DNA of 64,000 nucleotides, taken from positions 112,830 through 176,829 of the forward strand of contig LVLI01000020.1 of NCBI GenBank assembly GCA_001687465.1, in the 5' to 3' direction. Positions 24,594-35,288 of this stretch are shown here, one piece after another. The notes beneath the pieces were generated by a model. That model was not told where the DNA came from. It was given only the letters and a program-made list of their open reading frames with translations, and did not search any database. Origin of the DNA: Halocafeteria seosinensis (Eukaryota > Sar > Bigyra > Bicosoecida). A program made the translations under genes and the position numbers. Positions within the stretch are counted from its first letter, which is position 1, and each line of letters begins with the position of its first letter.

Positions 24594-25560
24594 TTACGTC
24601 GACGCATTGCTGTAATAGTGGACAAGTTCTAACACTAGTTTCCGACGCTGGTATTGAATTTGCCGGTGAGAAAAGTAAAACGGCTGATTGAGATAAATAG
24701 CTCTGATGAGCCCCACAACAAACATGGGAGTATCCGAAGTGCGCACAGTCTTGGGACTCGTTGGTTGGGATATGGTGTTGATGCAATGGCGAAACCCTCT
24801 TCTGGCGAAATACCCATGATCAACCACCTGCTGTGAGTTGGCCCATGGCAAGAACGAGCGAACATTAAACGATGTACCTGTGAGCCTGAAAGTATGGAGA
24901 TTCCAAGCTTTTCCGTCTGAGTCATCCAATCGCTGGTACTCTGTGAGCAGGATCTCTGTGGAACCGTCACTTCCAATGTCGGCAAGGGATTCTTCAGTGG
25001 ATCTGCAGAAGCACCTGCAGGCGTCACCTGTTAACCAAAATAGAATGGAGACCATTAGGTTTTCCGAAAAATTGTTGTCTAACGCCAGGTTTGTCAGGTC
25101 CACTCTGTCTAATGGCGCCGGAGGAGAAGAGCTATCTGCGCTATTTTAGCGTTGAGAGTGTGTGACACGTTATGAGCAACGTAATGTGGGTCAAAAAGGG
25201 AACGTACCTGTTTGACCTACAATGAGCAGCAGCTTCTTCCATTCAGAGAGGCTTATACGGGGTTCACAGTGCAGGAGTCCGTGTGAAGCCCCCCTCGTCA
25301 TCGGAAAGTTCAAGTAACTCGAATAGCGTGTCTCGTTCGCGCCCGGCGTACTTCCTATAGGTTTCTTGGACCTGGCTCACTCGTCGCTGCAGAGCACTGC
25401 CCATTTGGCCGGTAGAATGTCGCCTTCCCGGTGGCTGCAGGTGCTGGAAATGGTTTTCAGCGGGACCATGAGGAACATCACCGGAGCAGTAGGCGCCTCC
25501 GTGTTCCGTATCAGTTGGGAGACGAACGCCGGTATTGATAATCGTTTTGACTAGCAGCAC
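24594..25560 (-). CDS. Unidentified minus-strand exons
   Basis: Several open segments look spliced. One (about 25206-25270) reads EPRISLSEWKKLLLIVGQT and ends at a GTACGT donor; splicing to the acceptor at about 25136 (AGCGCAG) continues in frame as DSSSPPAPLDRVDLTNLALD and NNFSENLMVSILFW, and the frame stays open towards about 24880. Another (25264-25400) reads VSQVQETYRKYAGRERDTLF with an acidic end. No family is recognised and the connections, start and stop are uncertain. This may be the 3' part of the same transcription unit as the exons at 26.3-28.0 kb or a separate gene. Confidence 0.3.
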
Positions 25561-26394
25561 ATGCTTACAAACGTTGCCTGTCGTCAGCAGAGCAGCAAGT
25601 CACGCACGCATAGGGTCGCTGTTGTATGTTGGTCTCAGCATATATGACCCGTTCGTCGTCTACTTACCTTTACTGTTGTCAGCACAGCTGCACCGGTACT
25701 GGTTGTATCTGTCCGGCGCCACAGTGTAAAACCAAGTTGGATGGGAAAACCGATGATCTTCCCACCATTTGTTTTCTTTTAGAACCTGTGGCCACATAGG
25801 AGTCGTCGCCATCTTATAGCGGGCGCTGGTGCCAGCATTAACTCACTTTGTAGGAACAACGGTCAGACTGGAGTTGTTGCACGGCAGGCATGTAAAACTT
25901 ATTTTCAAGGTAAGCCGGGTTATCCAGTGCCCAGTCAAGCAGTACTCGCGCTTTATCTTCCCGCCTTACAACCCTACTTTCTCGCCGCCGCAAAGCCCCT
26001 GTGACACACCATGATGGTTTCTTCTACTTGCCGTTAGAACCTTTGGTGAAGCGTAACTAACCTTCGGTGAGCCGATTCATTACTCTCGTTCCGGGAGTCA
26101 TCCACGAGCTAAGCGGGTAAAGAGAGTGGCCATTGAGGAAAAACACTAAGTCGGCCAGGTTTTTGATGTTTGTAGACGTTTTCGATGTCCTGTTCATCCT
26201 GTACAGAAAAATACAAGCCCCGTGACGGTTCGGACTCTGCTTCTAAGTGACGGTATACCTCCAGTTCACGTACCTCTCGATGTGGGTAGTTGTCTTCAGG
26301 TTAGGGCTCACATCGGAGCTGCAGATGACCCATAGTTCTGCACATATAGCCAGTCGCTATTCAGCTAGCTGTGAAGAGAAGAAGAATGTTAGTG
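25561..26394. other. No gene assigned
   Basis: Lies between two groups of minus-strand exon candidates. Short frames only; could be intronic or intergenic. Confidence 0.25.
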
Positions 26395-28027
26395 TCATAT
26401 GCACGCACCGAGAAGGCCGTCGTCGAGGTAGTTTCTAAGCAAGTAGTTGATGATCTCCTGGGAGTTAGGGAAAGCCTGTAGCCCTTCTACTATCTCATCC
26501 CTGCGGCGCTTTGCTTCGCGCACCGATCTTGACCAGGCCATTCCCAAGAGCGCTTGAATGAGTTTGCTGCAGCGTGTCAATGCACCGTGAAGCAAGTGGT
26601 GAGATTGAAAATAAAGAGGATGGAAAACTAACCTGTATCCATTTGTCGAATTGGTGAAATCTAGCTCGGTTGGACTGTGAACCCTTCCGTCCACTTGCTG
26701 CGGGGCTTCATGGATTGCGAGAGGCTGGTGCCCTCCTTGAGAGGGTTGAGTTTGTTGCTGAACTTCTTCGTCGGAAGAGGAAGAGGATCCGTCGGAGTCA
26801 TCGCTGGTTTTCGAATCGTCGCCGGCTGTGACGGCCCTGCCCTGTTCGATATCCTCAGGCTCCCCTTCTTCAACGAATTCCACTGTGTTACCTTGGTGTT
26901 GAGCGCCACCCTCGGCAGGCCTAGTGGTTGTGCTGCGAGCCCTTTGTAGCGCAGTTGCTTGCTGAATGCCACGACGGACCATAGGATATAACACGTTGTT
27001 CCAACTGTTCATGGGTGCAAACACGCACGCAACAGAGTGAGTAGACAACACGGGAGCTCATGGAGCTTAACGTACCGTTTCTTAAGGTGCCAGAGGCAAA
27101 GTTGTACATCAATTTCGAGGAGTTCTTGGATCTCGTGGATATCCCGATGGTAATTTCGCTTTATTTGCTCCATTGTTTCTTTAACGGAGATCCAGGGAGT
27201 GTTTCCCTCATCATACAGCGTATGGTCAGTCAGGAGCTGTGTTACACACTTGTAGTAGGCTTTGAGCCTCGCTCTAATGTCGATAGTGTCGGCCAACGTA
27301 CTTCCTGGAGGCGTCTTTGCAATTGTTCGTCATGAATACAACCTTCTTGGAGTTTTTGGCGAAGCTTCCTCATCTTCCGTTGCATGGTCACGCGGAGGAA
27401 ACTGTGTATTTGGGAGTTGTCGAAATCTGAGAGGAGTTTCTGTGACGAAGAAACAAATCTGCCCAGTGGATACTCCCGGTATAATATTCGTCGTACCTTG
27501 ACGGTGCCATCCATGTTGAATCGGTCAAAATAGGCGTAGAATTTGCTCCAGGCAAATTCTAATGCCTTCTTCTTTTGACCAGTTCCTGCCAGGAGTACGT
27601 GCGTTAGCACGACTCCTGCCCGTTCGAAAATCCAAATTCTGTTAGAGAATTGTTGAACGGTTCCTTATGGACCAGCACAACTCACCCGAATTATAAGTGG
27701 AGGGGACGGCCAAGATTGGAAAATAACTGTATGCTCAGTGTTTCTATGTGTCCGATGATTTTTTTGAAATCATCATGGGCGTCTGATTTGAAGACGGTTA
27801 GAGTATCGTAGCCGAACGTGTCTTCAGTTCTGCACAAGCGTTGCAATATATTCATTTCTCACTTTCAGGGAAGATATAATGGTATTTAGTCGGCGCCTGT
27901 TCGAGGACTTGGATATAGTCGAGGAGACGATTTCACGTAGCTCCTCCCAAATATCCGGCGATCCAGGGGAGCTCTCAGCTAGTTGTTTCAGGGACTCCCG
28001 TGCCCTGGTATACGTTTGGCGGTCCAT
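26395..28027 (-). CDS. Unidentified multi-exon gene
   Basis: A chain of minus-strand coding segments: an ATG at 28027 opening MDRQTYTRARESLKQLAESS; a short exon (FPILAVPSTYNSG) before a GTGAGT donor near 27686; GVVLTHVLLAGTGQKKKALE and WSKFYAYFDRFNMDG (27.5-27.6 kb); SDFDNSQIHSFLRVTMQRK; DIRARLKAYYKCVTQLL (27.2-27.3 kb); an acidic Asp/Ser-rich linker (26.7-26.9 kb); and, after an intron at about 26566-26633, KLIQALLGMAWSRSVREAKR to LLRNYLDDGLLG. Composition and repeated GT/AG boundaries argue for a real, intron-rich gene, mostly helical and basic. I do not recognise the family, and exact borders are not established. Confidence 0.45.
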
Positions 28028-28309
28028 GTAGGCACTATTTACAGCTGTTGTAGGCTATTTGTCGTACAGAACCAGCAAAACAAATTCCATATGGTATGTG
28101 ACATTGTGCAGGACCAAGGTGCGGCAATATGCGTCTTCACAGTTCGTGAGCCCATACTGTGATGAGAACCCATCTATCTGAGTCGGTTCCTCCGTTTACT
28201 GTCAGGTAACTTCTGCAGATCCAGAAGATGCATCCTCTGTCTCTGTATCTCTGTATTGCAATTCTTTGATCCATCCCCAGAGTTTTCGCCGAAAGCCCCT
28301 TTAACGAGA

Positions 28310-29437
28310 AGTGTTCGGAAGCTTGTACATTTCCGAAGGTATTGAGGGACAATTGAATATATTCATTTGGCTCTTATAGTATAGAGTAGGTGTATGTTGC
28401 CTTGGATTGGTTGTGTACAGTTTATAATGTAGAATCGTTTAGAGTTTCTCAGACTCGCGAGGCCCCCAAAGTGGGCTTTTGGATCCCTGTCGAGAGAAGT
28501 CTTCGGAAGCCTGTACATTTCCGAAGGTATTGAGAGACAATTGAATATATTCATTTGGCTCTTATAGTATAGAGTAGGTGTATGTTGCCTTGGATTGGTT
28601 GTGTTAAGTTTATAATGTGGAATCCTTTAGAGTTCGTCAGATTCGCGAGGCCCCCAAAGTGGGCTTTTGGATCCCTGTCGAGAGAAGTCTTCGGAAGCTT
28701 GTACATTCCCAAAGGTATTGAGAGGCAATTCAATGCATTCATTTGGCTCTTATAGTATAGAGTAGGTGTATGTTGCCTTGGATTGGTTGTGTTAAGTTTA
28801 TAATGTAGAATCCTGTAGAGTTCGTCAGATTCGCGAGGCCCCCAAAGTGGGCTTTTGGATCCCTGCCGAGAGAAGTCTTCGGAAGCTTGTACATTCCCAA
28901 AGGTATTGAGAGACAATTGAATATATTCATTTGGCTCTTATAGTATACAGTAGGTGTATGTTGCCTTGGATTGGTTGTGTTAAGTTTATAATGTAGAATC
29001 GTTTAGAGTTCCTCAGACTCGCGAGGCTCCAAAAGCGGACTTTCGGATCCCTGTCGAGAGAAGTGTATCGAAGCCTGTATATTTGCAAAGCTTCTAAGAG
29101 GCAATTCAATGTATCCATTTGACTTGTGTAGTATACAGTAGGTGTATGTTGACTTGGATCGGTTGTATTGACTCCATAATGTAGAATCGTTTAGAGTTCC
29201 TCAGACTCGCGAGGCTCCAAAAGCGGACTTTCGGATCCCTGTCGAGAGAAGTGTTCCGAAGCCTGTATATTTACAAAGCTTCTAAGAGGCAATTCAATGT
29301 ATCCATTTGACTTGTGTAGTATACAGTAGGTGTATGTTGACTTGGATCGGTTGTATTGACTCCATAATGTAGAATCGTTTAGAGTTCCTCAGACTCGCGA
29401 GGCTCCAAAAGCGGACTTTCGGATCCCTGTCGACAGT
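28310..29437. repeat. Tandem array of six 188-bp repeats (satellite-like)
   Basis: The anchor CATTTGRCT recurs at 28364, 28552, 28740, 28928, 29116 and 29304, exactly 188 bp apart each time, with no indel between anchors. Each unit also carries GGATCCCTG and TCGCGAGGC. Two sub-types exist: earlier units have GGCCCCCAAAGTGGGC, later units GGCTCCAAAAGCGGAC. The array stops abruptly at GGATCCCTGTCGACAG. Each unit has a roughly 63-codon open frame on the minus strand, but 188 is not a multiple of three and each frame ends in a stop, so coding is unlikely. The period is close to a nucleosome repeat length, as in many satellites. Confidence 0.95.
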
Positions 29438-30654
29438 GTTCAGAATACACAGAGGATAGCTTCGAACAAGATCCGACATAGCGCTTTGGAACCTCCTACG
29501 TAAGCGGGAACATAAGAAGAGACTTGAAAGAAGCCCGGCGCATCGTCGAGGTGCGTACGACAGGAGAAATCTCAAGGAATAGGATCGGGGGTTTGCCTAT
29601 GAAGATTTCCCCTACTCAAGGGAAAGTTATCAAATCTTATCTGCTCTGCAGGAGGTGCTACTTGTGTCCCGAAACGGGACTCATTACCTGACGTACTTTA
29701 ACTCTACAGAGCCAGTAGTGAGTCCGGAGTACTCAGTCTTCGAACAAAGTCATGTCCTCATTCCATATTGCAGACAAGNTCCACAACCTTATGTATGATA
29801 CTGCAGACACTATACTGGCCGTAGTCGACTAGTGCAGTCGACCAGTAAACCCTAGAACGCACGTTGCTGCGCCACTAACACTATCTCCACCGTGCTTCGC
29901 TGCTCGTCCGTCATCAACTGTTATTGCACTCTGTGCTACCACCCAAGGAGGTGCTGCCCCCTCCATAAACTCAATGCTAACGCTGGGAACTGCAGACAAG
30001 GCTGTTCAATACCTCCGTAACTTCATCGCTTTACCCTTTCGTTACGAGGAACGATCCTTTTATTGCCCATCTCAGCGCAGATCCATAGCGTCTGGGCCAC
30101 TGCATGTACATTCCTCCCAATATACGTCACCCATATATGTATGTCCTTAGCTATCAACAACGATGCTCGGTGGGGGTTTAGTTCCAGTTAGACTGGCGCA
30201 AAACACCATGCTCTCAAGAGAGATGCTCAGCTCATTCCAAAGTTTTTTCCACACTCTATCTGTATAAAATCACCTCATATTGCAATGACGACCTGCTCTC
30301 TTCCATCTGCGATGAAACATAGGAATAACCTGTGTACCCCTGCCTCCTCCTGCTCCTGGAGAGCCGAAACCTAAGTAGTCATACAAGCTTAATGACGGGA
30401 CCTTCGTAAAGTAACAGGCGATACATTTGTGTTAAAAGAAAGGAAAATTACTATTTCGTATCGACATTGGACAATCTCTCTAAGTTGTCCATTTATGATT
30501 GCGTAGAGTCGCTTGGTACATTGGCAGTATCCCTTCCCTTGGCCCCCTGTCTCTCCCAGCACATCCGAGGAATCTGCGGCCTGGATCTACCTGCTTCCAA
30601 TCAATTCAATCTTGCTCTGTTTGGTTGGTGTGGTGGGAAATCGCTAATACACGA
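29438..30654. other. Gene-free region with one ambiguous base
   Basis: No gene seen. Position 29779 is an N, the only ambiguous base noticed in the window. A small palindromic cluster of GTCGAC sits at 29824-29842. Confidence 0.4.
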
Positions 30655-31570
30655 CAAATAAACGTTAAATCATACATATACATTATCCAAAATGATATAC
30701 AGCTTCTGGTTACCGCTGATGGTAAAACAATACTTACAATCAAAACGATTTCACAAAATCATTAAAATTTCTACTTTAAGAGATTTTAATAAAATATATA
30801 GAATTAAATTATAAAAGTTTCAACATAAGATTTTATATAAGATTTTGTCCACTTTTGAAAAATGGTGAATTTTTTTACACTTCAAAATTTATATAAATCA
30901 AAATCTTAAAATTTAACTTTATAATTTTAAAATTACACTTTCGAAAATTTCACTTTGAAAATTACACTTTTGAAAATTACACTTTAAAATTACACTTTAT
31001 ATGGAGAAAGGAAAAATGGTGAATAGCGTCAGCGTTTTTGATGTTTGGCTTTGAGCGTAGCGAAAAGTCATTACATCAAAAATTCACCATTTTTCCTATA
31101 GTAATATATACTGTTTGGAAGTTTGAACCCAAAGAATATTGTATATATATATATATGGTACCGGTATATATACGTATTGTATATGTGGACTTCGTAGAAC
31201 TAAATAATGAGCCTCTATTAATGAAAGGCTACCAATAAAGCACTATTTTAAATCGGTATAGTGTCACTTTTAAGATAAACAAATGAGGGAAACCAGTTAT
31301 TTATATCATATGAAAATCTGTAAGAAGAGAGCATATATGAAAATGATGAGGAAGACCCACCATTACCCCTTCTTAATTACAAATTCTTCTTTTGTTTGAA
31401 ATAATAAAAACGCGTTTTTTGTCAATAAATTTTATATAGGTTTGATATATACATGTAGATTATTCAATAATGGAAACTTCAGCAGCCCAGAAGAAAGCAA
31501 TGAAAAAGTATTACCCCAACAACAGGGATAAAAAAATTAATCAATACTCCAAAGTATATTATCACACCCC
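30655..31570. other. AT-rich island
   Basis: Base composition changes sharply to very AT-rich, with long A and T runs and TATATA tracts, quite unlike the roughly balanced flanks. It contains degenerate tandem copies of AAAATTACACTTT (about 30930-31000) and a strong inverted repeat at 31010-31096. No ORF of note. It could be an organelle-derived insert, a decayed mobile element or a centromere/replication-type AT block next to the satellite. Confidence 0.7.
31010..31096. repeat. Interrupted inverted repeat in AT-rich island
   Basis: GGAAAAATGGTGAA (31010-31023) and TTTTTGATG (31035-31043) pair with the contiguous CATCAAAAA plus TTCACCATTTTTCC (31074-31096): 23 bp of perfect stem with one 11-nt bulge. 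The bulge and loop contain the related GCGTCAGCG and GAGCGTAGCG. Confidence 0.85.
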
Positions 31571-33250
31571 TTAAAGACTGTGCAGTAGCTGTCGTTGACC
31601 ACTCTCTTAGGTCAACAACTTCCAAACAAACTGTATCGTCGGTACTAAGTGCCACTTGTGCAGTCTGGAATCCGGATCATTTCCCCAGACGAATCAACTC
31701 CGATGACATTCACTCCAGGCCATGGGAGAGAATTTTAAGAGAACGGAAAGACAACCTAAAATTAAGGAGAAGAGCACTTGTACAGTTGTACAATGTAGAA
31801 GTAGAAGTAAAACAGTGACAAACAGTACGAATGTGCTCTAACAAAACATGTACATTCCATTTTTGGGAGTTCCCAAGTAATTGCAGCCGAAAATTCCTGA
31901 CGATCCGTCACCCTGAGATTAGACGGCTTATAATACAGCTCTTTCAAAAACGTAAGCGCTTTGGAGCCCATCCGTCCGTAGGTTTGGTAGACGAATGGAA
32001 TGAAATGGTTTGTCAGCTTGATATATGTATGGCAGTCACCGTCCGTCGTTTGTCTTACATGAATGTGGATCATGGCAATATGTCTGTTTACATGTGTATA
32101 TATGTGTATGGTACACAGTTGTATGCAATCCTATGTAGGAGTCGCGGAGATGTCTTCCCGAGTGCCTTGAGACTACATGTATACCAAGGTAGAATTAGAA
32201 TCCCAAGTTGTTGATTCACAACAGCCCACCTGGAGTAACAGAAACGTCTTCCGGCCAGACGATAAGCCCTTGAACGACCGACAGTACCGTGATCCAATGG
32301 GGAGACCAGGGAATTTGGTGACAGACAAAACTATTCCAAGACGTATCGTCGCTTTAAGTACTCCCACCACACACGAAAGCTCTAAACGCCCACCAGTCGA
32401 TAGAAACTACGTAGAACCTTCCACTTGTGTGATACGTACGGCACGGAGGTATTACGATCATCCACCGTCTGGGAGAAGGAATATGAAAAGACGTGTGCAT
32501 ATTGTATGCATGGTCCGGAGAAATGTCGAAACTAACTCTCGTCTACACGGGCTGGGAGTCCAAACTTTACCCCACACTTTTGTGTGGGGTCAAAGTGCGG
32601 AACATCCAAATCACAACCCTGGCTGGGACTTGGATTCCAGCTCAGAGCTACTAGTTTCAGCGTAGAGATGTGTATGTGTGTATAAGAGATTCGGTTGTAG
32701 AAAAGCTAAAGAACCGCTTGATGCACATTGCGCCTGATAACAGGAGTGGGGCGACGTTTGGCTTCGGCAACGCTATTGGAGATAGCCCGCCGGCTTCCGG
32801 AACCTGGGGTAATCAATACCAGTAAGTTGATCACATGGAATCGAATTGGTTGTCGGTCTTAGTACCAAGCAGCAATTATTCGCCGATATCCCCAAACGAA
32901 GGCACCAATGTACAACGTCTTGTCACAGTGGGGCATCGATGAGACGGCAAAAATGAACACCACACGCAGCACCGGAGTCTGTGGGTCTATTACATGTACT
33001 CACTCGTAACGACTCCGTTGGGGTATATTTTACCGTGGTCACTCCACGTGTGTTGTACAGTACAAGTGCAGCCATCCACGACTTCACACCTCGTCGCACT
33101 ACCGAACTGACCCGAACTTCCAGACGAGGGGTACAAGGAAGTTACCCAGGAAGTTGTCACTTCGAGTTCAGTGCATCAGTGATGCAGCATCACCCTGCGC
33201 ACTAGGATTGTTACTCTTGCTTTGCCATCTCCTCTTTCTCTTGTATTCGC
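31571..33250. other. Gene-poor region with a GC-rich hairpin
   Basis: No supported gene. At 32565-32595 a hairpin forms from ACCCCACAC (32569-32577), loop TTTT, and GTGTGGGGT (32582-32590), extended by CTTT/AAAG with one bulged C. A 162-codon plus-strand frame spans it (32177-32665), but its composition looks random. The end of the region must hold the exonuclease promoter. Confidence 0.4.
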
Positions 33251-35280
33251 ATGGAGAGCCAACAAGCCACAGCACCACCACTTCCTCCTCGCGGTCGTGG
33301 ACGAGGTCGTGGTCGTGGTCGAGGCCGTGGTCGCGGTCGTGGACAAACCCATACAGCCCCTTCTGAAGGCTCTCCCAACGAGAATGGGCGAGGTCGAGGC
33401 CGAGGAAGAGGAAGAGGAAGAGGGCGCGGACAGCCTCATCAGCGGCAACAAATCCTCCCATTAGACAACGGTTCTAGCTCGGAAAAGGGGGCCAAGGCCC
33501 CCGAAGGAGCTTCAGAGAGCAAAAACAGGGATGCAGAGGTGAAACAAAAGCAAGGGAAGAAGAAATGGAAACCTGTGGTGCTGAATGAAGACACCCCTAC
33601 CCATCCTTCGCGGCCGCCTCCACCGGCGCCTTCATCGACGCATACAGAGGCACATGGCGCGCAGAGGGAAAATTCAGCGGGACGTGGAAAAGGACGAGGC
33701 AGAGGAAGAGGTGCTCCTCCGGCAAATGGGGCCCATCATCCGGTGGGGAAAAAGTACAATGAAGTCGTAGGAAATACCGGTGCTGGAAGCAACCCCAAGC
33801 ATTCTGCAGCAACGACAAATGGTGGAGCTGGAGCATGGGCGCACAGGAAAACGTCGTCTTCCAAAGCAGCAGAGGAGTTTTCGTCCAATGTCGAAAAAGT
33901 ACTGGACTACATTCACCACAAAGCCAAAGGTATATTCTGGCCCATGACACAAGATGAAAACTCAGTGTGGGCTCATCTTACCACGATCCTTTATGGAGAA
34001 GAAATAGTTAAAGACTGCAGCATGGAGACGATGAATCATCTCGTGCAGCATATACGAAGGAAAGAGCTTTGCAGATGGAATGACGAAACGAGAGCATTCG
34101 AGGTACCAGGCCGTGAATCGGAAGAAGGAGCTGGGGAGGCTATCAATGATTTCTATGGCTTGGACTTTACCGGTAGCTCCTATAGCGTCCCACGAATAGC
34201 CGGTGCTGGAGACACCGAAGCTGCTTCGGCAGCAGTAGCGACTGGAGATTCTGGCCTCACGACGATGCAAGAACCAACGTACTCTCCTGCTCCCTACTAT
34301 TCAAGTGAAAATTACAGAGAAGACAATGGGATTGGGAAAGTGGATTGTTCCCTAATCGACTTCTCAAGACACCGTGAGATGCACTACGACGATGCTATCA
34401 TGAACCACCTTGACCTATCAATGATACTCAGGCCCAGTGAATCCTCGGAAAAGCCACGCCACTGGCAAGAAGTCCAAAATAGATTGTTCGCTCCGTCTTT
34501 CTCAAAGACTGGCATGGAACCAGGAAGAGTGCCTACGTATACTGGAACAGCTTCGATTTTTAAGAATTCCAATCAGCCAACGTTTGGTTACTTGTACACG
34601 GCCGATACCGATTCCATTAACGCGTGGATTGCTTGGCACTTCCAGAATGCTATAGAACATGGGGCTCCCATGCTAGCAGGCCTGGACCTCGAACATCGTC
34701 CCTTGTTCCGCAAGAGTGACCGTCGCCCTCCTGTGGCAACCATACAGGTCGCTGTGGGATGTAACGTACTAGTCGCTCACGTGTATTATATGCATGTACT
34801 ACCTCGGTTACTCAGAAACATTCTCGAAGCCGAACACGTTTTCAAGTGTGGAATAGGGGTACTAGGAGATGCTAAGGAAATAATGATTGACTATGGTATC
34901 ACTCTACGAGGATTCTCGATCTTGGAGAGCCCGCTAAGAGACATCAACTTATGAAAAATAAAAAGTTTTCTTCCCTGAAAAGACTAGCCGACCTATTTCT
35001 GCCCGAAATCAATTTGGAGTGGAAGACGAAGCGAACAACACTAACCAATTGGGAGCATGTCCTAAATCAGAAACAAATATGCTATGCGGCCGGAGACGCG
35101 TACCTGGGCTTGAGATTAGCGCATCTCATATTCGACGGCTACTCCTGGGAAGACATTCAGCGATACACTGTCAACAATCAATCATCATTCTTAACCCGTC
35201 CTGAGCAAACACATCTGAAGAAGTTGATACGAAAGCACCGGAGTCTTAACTGGCCCTTCATAGTTCAACCCAAACTCTAA
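33251..35280 (+). CDS. RG-rich WRN-type 3'-5' exonuclease (DEDDy), one frameshift
   Basis: The ATG at 33251 opens an N-terminal half with two RGRG tracts (residues about 14-31 and 46-60) and a third near 140, typical of RNA-binding RG boxes. From about residue 470 comes a DEDD exonuclease: motif I LAGLDLEHRPLF, motif II KCGIGVLGDAKEIM, and in the second frame motif III YAAGDAYLGLRLA, with Tyr and Asp as in DEDDy enzymes (WRN exonuclease, RNase D relatives). The first frame stops at 34954 (TTATGA). Reading frame two from about 34912 gives LDLGEPAKRHQLMKNKKF, the expected segment before motif III. One base appears to be missing near GGATTCTCG, and no intron fits. It may be a sequence error, recent mutation or -1 frameshifting. 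Its stop lies 8 bp from that of the convergent TLC gene. Confidence 0.8.
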
Positions 35281-35288
35281 GAGCGGGC

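Noticed and set aside
24344-24691. 115-codon plus-strand ORF
   Set aside because: No family motif and no supporting context; it overlaps minus-strand frames of equal weakness.
28363-29118. Repeated 63-codon minus-strand ORFs in the 188-bp array
   Set aside because: They are the same repeat read in each unit; 188 is not divisible by three and each ends in a stop, so they reflect repeat conservation rather than coding.
28310-29437. Possible CRISPR array
   Set aside because: Units are 188 bp contiguous repeats without short direct repeats separated by unique spacers, and the genome is eukaryotic.
32177-32665. 162-codon plus-strand ORF with ATG
   Set aside because: Composition looks random, no family motif, it spans a hairpin, and no splice or neighbouring context supports it.
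33168-33464. Ser/Thr-rich and Asp/His-rich ORFs opposite or overlapping the exonuclease start
   Set aside because: Other-frame readings of the RGRG-encoding repeat.
34951-35280. Separate small gene starting at ATGAAAAAT
   Set aside because: It carries exonuclease motif III and continues the upstream domain, so it is the same gene in another frame.
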